Shown here in pieces: positions 40,747 through 49,828 of a stretch of DNA of 64,000 nucleotides. Source of the stretch: Corynebacterium sp. CNCTC7651 (GTDB lineage Bacteria; Actinomycetota; Actinomycetes; Mycobacteriales; Mycobacteriaceae). A program made the position numbers and the translations under genes. The first letter of the stretch is position 1. Every line of letters starts with the position of its first letter. The stretch lies in the NCBI RefSeq assembly GCF_021496665.1, contig NZ_CP071246.1, positions 2,356,001 through 2,420,000 of the forward strand. The letters run 5' to 3'. The notes beneath the pieces were generated by a model. That model saw only the letters and a list, made by a program, of their open reading frames with translations, was not told the origin of the DNA and ran no database searches.

Positions 40747-42663
40747 CTACTTCCGCACAACTACCACGAAGGGACCGATCTGGGTTGCGTCCCAATCGTC
40801 ACCTTCAAACGCCTCCGGGCTGAACATCACGGCCTCATAGCGCACGTTGGGTTGGCTGGGGAAGATGTCGTGCGCCACGTGGGTCTTGTAATCCTCTCCG
40901 CTGCCCAGTTCCCCGCGGAAGATGAAAGCTTCCGGCCCGCGCCACTTGGATGCGTCGATGGCCGCGGCGAGCGCGTCCGGGTTCTCGTGCGAGAGCTGCG
41001 CCCACTGCACAAGTTCGGTGTTGCGCGGCTCGAATTCTCCCAGCGGGTTGGCGTAGTGGCTGGTGAAGGCGTTGTAGCCGTAGTACGGGTTGTAGGCCAT
41101 GAAGTTGATTTCGTCGGTGTAAATCACCGCCTCGCCCGGGTTGCGGCCGTGCTCGCGCAGGTACGCGTCAATCTCCGCGTAGTGGCGCCCGGCATCTGCC
41201 GGGAAGCGGTCCGCGCGCTCGCCGTAGCCGTCCGTGTCCGCGTAGGCCTGGTCAATGTGGCGCTCATTCTGCGCCGGGATCTGCTGCACGTAGGCCAGGC
41301 CGCCAGTGGCGACGATGATGAGCACAAGCGCGGTGATGATCTGGTTCGTCCGCTCGCTAAACGGCGCGGGGTAGAGGAAGTCCACGCCCACCAGCCGCGC
41401 TTCCGCCACGCCCAGCACGCCGGCGGTGGCGAAGATGAGGATCAGCAGCACCTCCACGCGGAATCCCAAGAGCGAGGTGCCCAGCAGCGTCGCCGCCATG
41501 GACGCCGCCGCCCAGACGTAACACACCAGCGCCGCCAGGGCGAGGGTGGCCACCTCCGGGTCGCTGATCCGGCACACCATAAACACCAGGCCGGCCAGCG
41601 ACAGCAGCGCCAGCAGCGAGAACCCGAAGAACGGTAGCGGGAAGTACGTCCCTTCCTGCGGCAGGAAGTGGTTGGCCGTGGACTCCGCAGCGTAGCCCCC
41701 GAACGCCAGCTGGTACAGGTACGGGCCCCAGGCAATGAGGGCAATGCTTATCGACGCTCCCCCGACCACCAACAGGTGCACAATCGGCGTCCAGGACCGC
41801 TTCTTCATGAAGAACATGATGATGGCCAGCACCACCACCGTCAGCGCTGTGATGGCGGTGAACAGGGTGTAGAACGTGGCCGAAATGCCCAGGTAGAGGG
41901 TGAGGCCGATGGTGGCGAACCAGGAGCCGTCCAGCGCCCGGTACGCGATCATGGCGGCTGCGGGCACGAACATGGCCACCACGGCGGCGTACGGCTCATC
42001 CGGCACTTCGGTGAGCACGACGGCGACGGTGACCATGGCAATCGCGGCCGCCACCGGCAGCGAGGAGGTGAGCCGGCGCCAGATCGGCGTGAGCATCGCG
42101 GCGGCTGCGGCCAGCGATACCAGCGCCCACGGCTGGTAGACCTCCCAGCCCGGCATGCCCAGCACATTGGCCATGCGGCCGCCCAGCCAGAACCACCCCA
42201 TGGGGTAGAAGGTGGGCAGGTCCACGTAGTTCATGTCCGCGTGGGATGCCGTCATGGTCATCCGCGACAGGAACTGTGTGCGGAAGCCCTGGTCCACCTG
42301 GATGCCGTCTAGCCAGAGCCGCGTGGAGGCGAGCGGAATGCCCAGCGAGGACACCACCAGTCCCGCCGGGACGAGGGTGATCACTGCCTCCAGCAGGGGG
42401 TGCTTGGACCCGCGCAGCCAGAACCAGCAGCTGAAGGTGAGCAGGACTAGAAGCGCGAGCGATACCACCGAGGCTAACGCCCGCGTGACCATGGAAGTGT
42501 TGTACGCGGGGAAGGAGATGGTGTGCAGGACATACCAGGCGGCGAGGGCGAGTGCCCCGCCTGCCAGCCCGAACCCGATGACCCGTAAGACGGTCCCTCG
42601 CTCAGAAATCTCATCGGGTGCATACGTGGCCACGCGCAGTTCGCGGCTGACAACCGTACTCAT
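40747..42663 (-). CDS. aftA: galactan 5-O-arabinofuranosyltransferase AftA
   Basis: This 638-residue membrane protein has about 11-13 helices in the first 460 residues and a soluble C-terminal domain. It adds the first arabinose to galactan, using decaprenyl-phosphoryl-arabinose. The loop after TM1/TM2 contains the acidic segment DGIQVDQGFRTQF, and YPMGWFWLGGRMANVLG follows. The position between dprE2 and emb matches Rv3792 in M. tuberculosis. It begins 7 nt after the dprE2 stop. One CGTCGANAAGC motif lies within it. Confidence 0.92.
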   Translation of the reverse strand: MSTVVSRELRVATYAPDEISERGTVLRVIGFGLAGGALALAAWYVLHTISFPAYNTSMVTRALASVVSLALLVLLTFSCWFWLRGSKHPLLEAVITLVPAGLVVSSLGIPLASTRLWLDGIQVDQGFRTQFLSRMTMTASHADMNYVDLPTFYPMGWFWLGGRMANVLGMPGWEVYQPWALVSLAAAAAMLTPIWRRLTSSLPVAAAIAMVTVAVVLTEVPDEPYAAVVAMFVPAAAMIAYRALDGSWFATIGLTLYLGISATFYTLFTAITALTVVVLAIIMFFMKKRSWTPIVHLLVVGGASISIALIAWGPYLYQLAFGGYAAESTANHFLPQEGTYFPLPFFGFSLLALLSLAGLVFMVCRISDPEVATLALAALVCYVWAAASMAATLLGTSLLGFRVEVLLILIFATAGVLGVAEARLVGVDFLYPAPFSERTNQIITALVLIIVATGGLAYVQQIPAQNERHIDQAYADTDGYGERADRFPADAGRHYAEIDAYLREHGRNPGEAVIYTDEINFMAYNPYYGYNAFTSHYANPLGEFEPRNTELVQWAQLSHENPDALAAAIDASKWRGPEAFIFRGELGSGEDYKTHVAHDIFPSQPNVRYEAVMFSPEAFEGDDWDATQIGPFVVVVRK

Positions 42664-42670
42664 GCGCGCC

Positions 42671-43435
42671 TTAGAAGTTCAGCCGGCGCATCACCGGTGC
42701 CGGGATGTGCTGCAGCACCATGGAGATTGGACCGAAGAGACGGTGCACGAAGACGGTGCGCTCGCCCTTCAGCGCCGCGGACACGGCAGCTTCTGCCACC
42801 TCTTCCTTGTCCACGGTCAGCGGGGCCTCATCCAGACCATCCGTCATCTTGGTGCGCACCTGGCCAGGGCGAACCACGGTCACGTGCACGCCGTCCTTGC
42901 GCAGTGCCTCGCCCAGCTGGAGGTAGAAGCCGTCCATGCCCGCCTTGGATGCGCCGTAGACAAAGTTGGAGCGGCGCACCTTCTGGCCGGCAACGGAGCT
43001 CATGGCGATGATGGTGCCGTGGCCCTGGCGCTTCATGGCCTGGCCCAGCAGCACGCCCACGGAAACGGGGGCGGTGTAGTTGGTCTGCGCAGATGCCACG
43101 GCCTTGGCCTGGTTCTGCCACAGTTCCTCCTGGTCGCCCAGGGTGCCAAAGGCCACCACGGCAACGTCCACGTCGCCGTCTGCGAAAGCGGCGTCAATCA
43201 CCGCGGGGTGGGAGGCGAAATCCAGCGCGTCGAAATCAATCAAGCGCACGTGGCCGGCGCCTGCGGCCTGGACGGTTGCCACTGCATCGTCGATACGCGG
43301 GGAGTCCCCGCGCGCGGCGAGGGTGACGGTGGGGTTGCCGCCGCGGGAGATGAGCTCCGCGGCGATGGCCAGGCCGATCTCGGACGTGCCGCCCAGGACC
43401 AGGATGTGCTGTGCTTGTCCTACTGCGTTCAGCAT
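42671..43435 (-). CDS. dprE2: decaprenylphosphoryl-2-keto-ribose reductase
   Basis: This 254-residue SDR reduces DPX to decaprenyl-phosphoryl-arabinose, with DprE1 as partner. The cofactor motif is GGTSEIGLA (15-23), with the serine in MSSVAGQ and YGASKAG as the catalytic Y-K pair. The C-terminal membrane-interacting tail [11 protein letters not shown] is typical of DprE2. It starts 32 nt after the dprE1 stop. This pair is the only source of arabinose donor for AftA and Emb. Confidence 0.93.
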   Translation of the reverse strand: MLNAVGQAQHILVLGGTSEIGLAIAAELISRGGNPTVTLAARGDSPRIDDAVATVQAAGAGHVRLIDFDALDFASHPAVIDAAFADGDVDVAVVAFGTLGDQEELWQNQAKAVASAQTNYTAPVSVGVLLGQAMKRQGHGTIIAMSSVAGQKVRRSNFVYGASKAGMDGFYLQLGEALRKDGVHVTVVRPGQVRTKMTDGLDEAPLTVDKEEVAEAAVSAALKGERTVFVHRLFGPISMVLQHIPAPVMRRLNF

Positions 43436-43467
43436 GGTGTGAAAGTTCCTTTCCTAGCGCAGTGCGG

Positions 43468-44883
43468 CTAGCTCAGTTCGAGGCGGCGCGACATGTCGGA
43501 TGCGAAGACGCCGGTGGGGTCGATTGCGCGGCGGGTTTCCAGCCAGCCAGCCATGCCGGGGTACATGGCGTGGAACTTCTCGGCGCTGGTGCGCGATTCC
43601 TTGGCCAGGTAGAGGCGGCCGCCGAACTCCATCACCTGGTCATCCAGGCGGTCCAGGAACTCGTTCAGGCCGTCGCGGATGGGGAAGTCCACGCACACGT
43701 TCCAACCCTTCATCGGGTAAGACAGCGGGGCGCGGTTGCCCTCGCCGAACAGCTTGAACACGTTCAGCGCGGTGTAGTGCCCGGAGGACTGGATCTGGTA
43801 GATGATGTCCTTGAACGGCTCCACGGCGGTGGTGGGCACCACGAACTGGTACTGCAAAAAGCCGGCATCGCCGTAGCCGCGGTTCCACTCGCCGATCAGA
43901 TCCAGCGGCTGGTAGAACTGCGTCAGGTTCTTAATGTCGTTCTTGCTCGGCGCGCCCATGAAGTAGTAGGCCTCGCCGATCGCGCGCAGCGTCAGCTGGT
44001 TCATGGTCCAGGACGGGAAGATGTCGGGCACCGTCATCAGCTGCGGCGCCTTGAACTTCAGCGGGTCCTTCGCCAGCTTCGGCGCGAACTCCTCCAACTG
44101 CGCAAGCGTTGCAAGCGAGCCGCGGGAAATGGTGGAACGGCCCGTCTTCGGCGGCGCGGAAATCGCGTCGAACCACGCGGAGGAGTAGGTGTAGCCCTCC
44201 TCCTGGCCGTGGGAGTGCTCCTCAATCGTCTCGTCCAGGGTGCTGGTACGCACCGTGTCGGAGATGAAGTAGGCGGTCTCCGTGAACGTCATCTGAATGC
44301 GCGCGCGCAGGATGATGCCGGTCAAGCCCATACCGCCGACGGTTGCCCAGAACAGGGTGCCGTCCGGATCATCCGCGGAGCCTTCCGGCTCCAGGTGCAG
44401 CACACGGCCGTCCGCGACCAGCAGCTCCATGGAGAGCACGTGGTCGCCGAAAGAGCCCGCGGAGTGGTGGTTCTTGCCGTGAATGTCCGGGCCGATCGCG
44501 CCGCCGATGGTGACCTGGCGGGTACCCGGCAGCACCGGAACCCACAGGCCGTACGGCAGGGCGGCCTTCATCAGCTGGTCCAGCGTCACGCCGGCATCCA
44601 CGTCCACGATGCCGCTCGCCGGGTCGATGGAGTGGATCTGGTTGAGCGCCTGCATGTCAATGACCAGGCCGCCGCCGTTCTGCGCCGGGTCACCGTAGGA
44701 GCGGCCCATGCCGCGGGCGATCACGCCGCGGCGCTGGTGCTCCGGCAGGGTCGAGTTTTCATCCGCAACCTGGGCGACAGCAGCCCGGATCACGTCCACG
44801 TCCGGGGTGGACAGCACGTGCGCGGTGGACGGTGCCGTGCGGCCCCAGCCGTAGAGGGACTTCAATTCGGTATGCAGTTCCAT
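43468..44883 (-). CDS. dprE1: decaprenylphosphoryl-beta-D-ribose oxidase
   Basis: This 471-residue FAD enzyme oxidises decaprenyl-phosphoryl-ribose to the 2-keto form. The FAD domain motifs are [15 protein letters not shown] and [19 protein letters not shown]. The substrate-side block [17 protein letters not shown] contains C397, which matches Cys387 of the mycobacterial enzyme, the site bound by benzothiazinones. The ATG at 44883 was chosen; TAGGCT ends 8 nt upstream (leaderless). It is the first gene of the dprE1-dprE2-aftA-emb-cutinase operon. Confidence 0.95.
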   Translation of the reverse strand: MELHTELKSLYGWGRTAPSTAHVLSTPDVDVIRAAVAQVADENSTLPEHQRRGVIARGMGRSYGDPAQNGGGLVIDMQALNQIHSIDPASGIVDVDAGVTLDQLMKAALPYGLWVPVLPGTRQVTIGGAIGPDIHGKNHHSAGSFGDHVLSMELLVADGRVLHLEPEGSADDPDGTLFWATVGGMGLTGIILRARIQMTFTETAYFISDTVRTSTLDETIEEHSHGQEEGYTYSSAWFDAISAPPKTGRSTISRGSLATLAQLEEFAPKLAKDPLKFKAPQLMTVPDIFPSWTMNQLTLRAIGEAYYFMGAPSKNDIKNLTQFYQPLDLIGEWNRGYGDAGFLQYQFVVPTTAVEPFKDIIYQIQSSGHYTALNVFKLFGEGNRAPLSYPMKGWNVCVDFPIRDGLNEFLDRLDDQVMEFGGRLYLAKESRTSAEKFHAMYPGMAGWLETRRAIDPTGVFASDMSRRLELS

Positions 44884-44964
44884 ACCTTGAGAGCCTACCC
44901 ACCAGGCCCGCAAAACCCGTCCGCGATTAATGTGATCTTACTCCGTGCCTCTGTGCCTCTGTGC

Positions 44965-45144
44965 CTACAGATCCATGATCTGGCGGATCTCGCCCGGCAA
45001 CTCATCCTGCGACGTGATCGTCCCGCCGCCGTTCGCAGCGTGCTCGCGCAACAGCTCGGTCACGCGCGCGCGGTCCGCAGAGTCCAACATTGGCAACTCC
45101 TGCGACAGAAGCTGCTGCATAAAGTGCGAAAGCATCGGTTCCAT
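44965..45144 (-). CDS. small hypothetical protein, 59 residues
   Basis: It begins MEPMLSHFMQQLLSQ and contains an amphipathic helical middle (SADRARVTELLREHAANGG). No family is recognised. The ATG at 45144 lies 8 nt after a TAGGGT box, which supports a real leaderless gene. It sits upstream of dprE1 on the same strand. Confidence 0.5.
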   Translation of the reverse strand: MEPMLSHFMQQLLSQELPMLDSADRARVTELLREHAANGGGTITSQDELPGEIRQIMDL

Positions 45145-45218
45145 ACCCGCCAACCCTAGCCGGTCGCGTGCTTGGCTCGGCTGCTGCAACAGCCCCAGTC
45201 CCGGTAGCATGAGCTGCC

Positions 45219-45668
45219 ATGCAGGAGACGATCCAGGACGCGGTCGATGAGACCCGCATTGACTACAACGCCCTCGACAACACCTTCGCAGGCCAGCTCA
45301 TCCAGGCCGGCTTCATCGCAGCACTCGCCGCCGCGCCGGGCTTCACCTCCCGCCCCGCGCTCGCCCGGCTCCTGCTCGCCGGGGCCAACGTGACGACGAT
45401 CGCCTGTTTCAACGCTTTCGACGAAGACCCGCGCAACGATCTCACCGCGGTGGTTGACGCGGAGCAGGCCGAGCAGGAGAGCGTGGCGCTGTCCTGGGGC
45501 GTGCTCGCAGCCCTTGGCGCTGCTGCCACCGCGGGCGTGGCCGCAGCGGTGAAAATCGTGGATGGGGTGGCATCGCGGTTGGGTCAGGCGGGCGTCGATA
45601 AGCCCAATGCCCTCGTCGGATGTGCGGCGGCTGCTGGTTATATCGTGGCGAAGCAGCTGCGAACGTAA
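45219..45668 (+). CDS. hypothetical protein, 149 residues
   Basis: It is not recognised. It has two hydrophobic segments (about 28-45, AGFIAALAAAPGF; and about 90-115, LSWGVLAALGAAATAGVAAAV) and may be a small membrane protein. TAGCAT ends 8 nt before the ATG. It is divergent from the 59-residue gene and lies inside the arabinogalactan region between dprE1 and the gtrA-like gene. One CGTCGANAAGC motif is within its 3' part. Confidence 0.55.
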   Translation: MQETIQDAVDETRIDYNALDNTFAGQLIQAGFIAALAAAPGFTSRPALARLLLAGANVTTIACFNAFDEDPRNDLTAVVDAEQAEQESVALSWGVLAALGAAATAGVAAAVKIVDGVASRLGQAGVDKPNALVGCAAAAGYIVAKQLRT

Positions 45669-45669
45669 C

Positions 45670-45675
45670 TATATT
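45670..45675 (+). promoter_or_regulatory. near-consensus -10 box of a leaderless promoter
   Basis: TATATT ends 7 nt before the ATG at 45683 and starts just after the stop of the previous gene. It is among the best -10 sequences in the window. Confidence 0.55.
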
Positions 45676-45682
45676 CGGCGCC

Positions 45683-46588
45683 ATGTCCAGCACCCTCTAT
45701 AGGTCCGACTACCTGGCGCCGGTGATCAACCTCACCGCCGCCAGGGCGCGGCAGCGTGCCACCGGGGACCCGGACGTGGGGGACACGCTGATGGTGCGGT
45801 GCGCGCTGGTGTCGGATGATGAGGTGTACCGCTGGGTTGGTATCCACGAGCACACCACGATCAAAGAGTGCCGCGTGGTGGTGGCCACCATCTTCGGCAT
45901 CGATGCGGAGGCAGGCGTGGTCGGCGCCGAGGCGGATGATGCGCTGGAACTCAACGAAGTGCTGCGCGCGCCGGGCGATGCCACGTCCTTTTCCTATGGG
46001 CTGTGGCAGTTCGGGATGCAGCTGGCGGATGTGTACGCGCGGGATGAATCCACGCCGCCGTCCGTCTGCGTCGCGGGCACGGGATCCTTCGGGGACACCG
46101 AGTTCGACATTGCGAAGGTGAACGCCCAGCTATTGGGCGTGGAGCGCGTGAAGGAACTCGAGGCGCTGGTGCGCGAGGACGCCCGCGAGGTGATCGGGCG
46201 CGCCACTTCGCACGACTTTGTGCCGCTGATCCAGGCGCTGGGCGTGGCCGCGGGCGCCGGGGCGGGGGCGGGCGCGGGCGCTGGGACGAGCACCGTCGGG
46301 CCCGCCGCCCGCGTGGACCCGGAGCGCCTGGCCGCGCTGCCGGTGGAGACAAAGCCGCAGGAACGCGACGCGTTCTGGGCCACCACCTTGGCGGCCGCGT
46401 GCTGCGCGGACGAGGTAACCACCGGCTGGCTCACCGAATCCATCATGCGCTCCCTCGGCTGGGAGGACTTGGACGCGGGGCAGATCCGGCAATTGTGCGC
46501 GTCGTCGCTTGCGCAGCTGGATGAGATCTCCGCCGATATGGGCGTGCTGGAGCGCTTGGATGTCTACCGCGACCTGCTTCGGGGGTAA
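45683..46588 (+). CDS. hypothetical protein, 301 residues, possible pRiA4b-ORF3-like N-domain
   Basis: The first about 95 residues (LMVRCALVSDDEVYRWVGIH then TTIKECRVVVATIFGID) follow the pattern of plasmid pRiA4b ORF-3-like domains (RIxLxxxxPxxWR...LHxxIxxxFGW). This link is tentative. A GAGAGAGAG repeat near 190-200 separates it from a helical C-terminal part. It has its own strong leaderless promoter. Its function and its reason for lying inside the cell-wall cluster are unknown. Confidence 0.5.
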   Translation: MSSTLYRSDYLAPVINLTAARARQRATGDPDVGDTLMVRCALVSDDEVYRWVGIHEHTTIKECRVVVATIFGIDAEAGVVGAEADDALELNEVLRAPGDATSFSYGLWQFGMQLADVYARDESTPPSVCVAGTGSFGDTEFDIAKVNAQLLGVERVKELEALVREDAREVIGRATSHDFVPLIQALGVAAGAGAGAGAGAGTSTVGPAARVDPERLAALPVETKPQERDAFWATTLAAACCADEVTTGWLTESIMRSLGWEDLDAGQIRQLCASSLAQLDEISADMGVLERLDVYRDLLRG

Positions 46589-46599
46589 GCTAACCCGGC

Positions 46600-47121
46600 G
46601 TGAGTTCTAGTGCCAAGACCGAGGCTTTGAAAAAGCAGCTGGTCCCGTTCATCATCATCGGTGTCGGCTGCGCGGTACTGGACTTCGGCGTCACCTTCTC
46701 GCTCACCGAACTCTCCCCGCTGTCGCGCGACATGTCCAAGGCCGTCGGCTGGTGCGTGGGCACCCTGGTCGCCTACGTGCTCAACTCCCGCTTCGCATTC
46801 CACGCGCAGGTCAACGCCAAGAAGGCCGGCGCCGTCATCCTGCTGTACGCCTCCACGTTCGCCGTCCAGCTGCTGCTCTACCGCTGGGCCGCCGTCCCGC
46901 TCACCGCGCTGGGCTTCAACAAGTTCTTCCGGGACCTGTTCTCCTTCGTCATCGCGCAAGGCGTGGCCACGGTGACCAATTTCGTGCTGCAGCGCCGCGT
47001 GATCTTCCGCCAGGAAACGAAGATTATTGAGGCGGCGGAACCGGACGTCGTCAAGCAAAAAGCCCCTATGGGCGACGGAAATCCTCCCGTGCCCCCATCC
47101 GCAGTAGCTTCAGCCAGTTAA
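46600..47121 (+). CDS. GtrA-family membrane protein of the arabinan cluster
   Basis: This 173-residue protein has four predicted helices and the GtrA pattern (FIIIGVGCAVLDFGVTFSL; VAYVLNSRFAFH). The position next to dprE1 and glfT1 matches Rv3789, which has been proposed to act in decaprenyl-phosphoryl-arabinose handling or as an anchor for AftA. The start is GTG. It runs opposite to dprE1, and its 3' end overlaps the convergent glfT1 gene by 56 nt. The last 35 residues are a Pro/Ala-rich tail. Confidence 0.85.
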   Translation: MSSSAKTEALKKQLVPFIIIGVGCAVLDFGVTFSLTELSPLSRDMSKAVGWCVGTLVAYVLNSRFAFHAQVNAKKAGAVILLYASTFAVQLLLYRWAAVPLTALGFNKFFRDLFSFVIAQGVATVTNFVLQRRVIFRQETKIIEAAEPDVVKQKAPMGDGNPPVPPSAVASAS

Positions 47122-47980
47122 CAAAACCGCGCGGATCGCGCCGCTGGATCAGGAAGAACCAGCCGAAACGCACCACTTCCTGCAGCTTCATCTTGTGCAT
47201 GCCGCGCTGGTTGATGATGTAGCCGCGGTTGCGGTACGTGAAGTAGCGCTTCGCCTCATTGTCCGGCCACTGCGCGTGCGCGCGCCCGCCCATGATGGGG
47301 TGGAATTCCCCGGAGCCGTCCGGGTGCAGGTAGGTCGCCGTCAGCGCCGTGCCGTACTTGAGCCCGCTCTGCGCTAATCGACGGTGGTATTCCACCTCAT
47401 CGCCCCTAATGAACAGCCGGTAGTCCGGCACGCCGATGCGCTCCATCGCCTCCGCGCTGATGAGGGCGCCGTTGAACAGGCTGGCGTACTGGGGCAAGAA
47501 ATCTCCCTCCAGCTCCGCCGTGGTGCGCTTCCACGTCAGGCCCTGGCGCAGGGGGAAGGCGAGTTTGGCGGGGTCCTCGATGTTGGCCACGACCGGGCTG
47601 ACCTCGTGCAGACGGTGCTTCCCCGCCACGCGGTACAGCTCCTCGAGGGTGCCGTGGTTGGCCGGGCGGCCGTCATCGTCCGCGCACCAGATCGCGTCCG
47701 CGCCGAGTGCGAGGGCGTGCAAGAAGCCGTACGCGAAACCGCCCGCACCGCCCAAGTTGGTGTGGCTGGGCAGGTAGACGGCCTTGTCCTTGGCCAGGGT
47801 GTGCACGAGGTCTTGGACTTCCTGTTGCGCGCCGTTGTCCACCACAATCACCCACTGCACCGGGTGCGTCTGGTTCACCACCTGCTCCAACGAGTGGCGC
47901 AGAAGCTCCACGCGCTTGTGCGTGACAATGACGGCGGCCGTTGTGCCGGTGGAATTCAACGTGGCGGTCATGGGCTTCAT
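47066..47980 (-). CDS. glfT1: galactofuranosyltransferase GlfT1
   Basis: This 304-residue GT2-fold enzyme adds the first galactofuranose residues to the rhamnosyl linker. NLGGAGGFAYGF and the DDD metal site in WCADDDGRP are intact, followed by LFIRGDEVEYHRR as the catalytic region. The length matches Rv3782. ATG at 47980 or 47971 could be the start; a longer upstream frame is antisense to the next gene. In this genome it is separated from wzt by a foreign-looking gene and an insertion sequence. Confidence 0.9.
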   Translation of the reverse strand: MKPMTATLNSTGTTAAVIVTHKRVELLRHSLEQVVNQTHPVQWVIVVDNGAQQEVQDLVHTLAKDKAVYLPSHTNLGGAGGFAYGFLHALALGADAIWCADDDGRPANHGTLEELYRVAGKHRLHEVSPVVANIEDPAKLAFPLRQGLTWKRTTAELEGDFLPQYASLFNGALISAEAMERIGVPDYRLFIRGDEVEYHRRLAQSGLKYGTALTATYLHPDGSGEFHPIMGGRAHAQWPDNEAKRYFTYRNRGYIINQRGMHKMKLQEVVRFGWFFLIQRRDPRGFVNWLKLLRMGAREDFRRP

Positions 47981-48050
47981 TGTGCCGTATGGGTGGGGGT
48001 GGATTTCGAGCGCCACGGAACCGCTGCGGGTCAACCGGAGTCTAATACCT

Positions 48051-49013
48051 ATGAAGCACCTCGAAGACGGCATGTATCTAGAAATCGGCCACCAACTCCT
48101 TAGCGGCACCACCCAATTCCATCCGGACGCGCTCGAACCGATCAACGATCGGTTTTGGATGTTCAAATCAGACTGCCCGAATCTGGATCTGACGTATGCC
48201 TCCGCCCGGGCCAATCCGGGTCGGGTTCGCTATACGACGCCAGCCGCACAGCGCGCCGCTGCCCACATAATGACGGAGCCGTCCTACGTGCTCACCGGGT
48301 TTGGGGCGCTAGCGCTTTATGGGTTGAGGTATCTGACGGACGGCACAGACACCGTGTTGATGGGATCGAAGGTAGTCAGAAAACAAGCTCCTACCACGAC
48401 GATGCCGGCAAAGGTACGTGGCTCAATGCGTCCCGACGAGGTATGGAACGTACGTTGCGGCGATATTTCGGTCCAAGTAGCCGCTCCCCATGTAGCGCTT
48501 GTGCAGGCGCTAAGGCTGGTCAAGCGTGGCGATGCCAAGTGGAGTGTTATCAAAGTACCTGGAGCCGATCCTGAATTTGTGCGTGCAGTGCAATTGGTGG
48601 ATGCCTGCCGGAGATTCCTGCGCGTGCAGCCGATGGACATTTTGAAGGCCGGACACAATCGGGTGGACGAGCGCTGGCTAACCAAGGTCGTTCGAGCTTC
48701 CTCGTATCAGGCGGATTCGCCTAAGGAAACCGAAATGCGCTTCCTGGCGACGCGGTTTGCGGCGAAACACGGTTTCACTCTGGTTGAACAGTTGCCGATT
48801 TACCGGGATGGCAAAATCGTGACCACGTTCGACCTCGCCCTGCTAGAGCCAAGGATCGGTCTGATGTACGACGGTGGTCATCACGACGAGCGGGAACAGC
48901 TTGTCAAAGACGACATGATCAACATCGACTTAGCTGCGGAGAAGTGGACGCCGGCCAGGTTCCGGAATGAGACGTTGCCGCTCTTCGAACAGAAGCTGGA
49001 GGGGTTGCTGTAG
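48051..49013 (+). CDS. hypothetical protein with DUF559/Vsr-like C-domain, lower GC
   Basis: The protein has 320 residues. The middle part (SYVLTGFGALALYGLRYL, about 84-101) looks like an AbiEi-type or similar DNA-related N-domain; this is an inference. The C-terminal part (about 225-315) has the PD-(D/E)xK layout TTFDLALLEPRIGLMYDGGHH then a K-containing helix, as in DUF559/Vsr-like nucleases. Base composition is visibly lower in GC than the neighbours and it lies next to an insertion sequence, so transfer is likely. It is similar in plan to the protein at 11714-12628. Confidence 0.65.
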   Translation: MKHLEDGMYLEIGHQLLSGTTQFHPDALEPINDRFWMFKSDCPNLDLTYASARANPGRVRYTTPAAQRAAAHIMTEPSYVLTGFGALALYGLRYLTDGTDTVLMGSKVVRKQAPTTTMPAKVRGSMRPDEVWNVRCGDISVQVAAPHVALVQALRLVKRGDAKWSVIKVPGADPEFVRAVQLVDACRRFLRVQPMDILKAGHNRVDERWLTKVVRASSYQADSPKETEMRFLATRFAAKHGFTLVEQLPIYRDGKIVTTFDLALLEPRIGLMYDGGHHDEREQLVKDDMINIDLAAEKWTPARFRNETLPLFEQKLEGLL

Positions 49014-49159
49014 CCCCTGCCCGGGCTCGCGGGGTGCCCGGGCTGATGGTTGTTCTTGAGGCCTACATGCGCTGTAGAGATCCACCGGGATCCCACAGAA
49101 ACACCCATTTGGGACTGAAGCTTTCCTGTGAACCGTCGGCCATCGGTGAGGAGTTCCAG

Positions 49160-49828
49160 ATGAGTTATCCGTTGGCGGTTCGTGAGCGTGCCGTCGAGCT
49201 TTACGGCAAGGGTCTAGAGCCGCAGCAGGTACGCGCCCGTTTGCGTGAGGAAGGTGTCGATCCTGTTCCCTCGGCGGCGTCGATTTGGCGGTGGGCAGTT
49301 GATGCTGAGCACGGTGTTGAGGTGGATCATCGCCGGCGCAGCCCGAGTGAGATCGCCGCAGCGGTGCGGGCGGCATTGACCTCACCGGGGTCGCTGCGGG
49401 AGATGAGCCGGCAAGTTGGTGTGTCGCCGGCTACGTTGTCGATTTGGGTCCGCAGTTTCGCTCCTGAAGAAGAGACGCGGCGTGGGATGAGCCCTGAGCA
49501 GCTAGAGCAGGCGACACTGTGGCGTGTGGAACAACATAAACGCCGCCCGCGCAAAAGCGCATCGCCGCAAGCTTCCAAGCCGTCTAGCGCTAAGGCTGCC
49601 AAGATTGCCAGTGAGCAGCACGTGACGCAGCTCGATGATGCTGCGTTGCCGGATGATCCCGAAGAGCTTAAAGCGATGTTGCGCCACGAGCGGTTTTTAC
49701 GGCTTGCGGATAGGGCCTTGTTCGAGGCTGCGATGGAGTCGGAGGGAAAAGCCCCAGCCCGGAGACGTTCGACAGCGTGGTCGTCGCTCAAGCTGTTCAG
49801 CGACTCCGGGCGCACGGATATCAAGTGA
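49160..49828 (+). CDS. IS3-family OrfA
   Basis: The protein has 222 residues with two helix-turn-helix segments (about 5-45; and about 75-95, MSRQVGVSPATLSIWV). A Lys/Ala-rich linker is near 135-160, and a helical C-terminus is typical of OrfA oligomerisation. It is longer than the usual about 100 residues. The A4 run at 49747-49750 (GGGAAAAGC) is the likely -1 slip site to OrfB. Confidence 0.8.
   Translation: MSYPLAVRERAVELYGKGLEPQQVRARLREEGVDPVPSAASIWRWAVDAEHGVEVDHRRRSPSEIAAAVRAALTSPGSLREMSRQVGVSPATLSIWVRSFAPEEETRRGMSPEQLEQATLWRVEQHKRRPRKSASPQASKPSSAKAAKIASEQHVTQLDDAALPDDPEELKAMLRHERFLRLADRALFEAAMESEGKAPARRRSTAWSSLKLFSDSGRTDIK

Noticed and set aside
37175..40840. A 1221-codon plus-strand frame
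   Set aside because: It is the shadow of emb and has low-complexity His/Gly/Arg composition.
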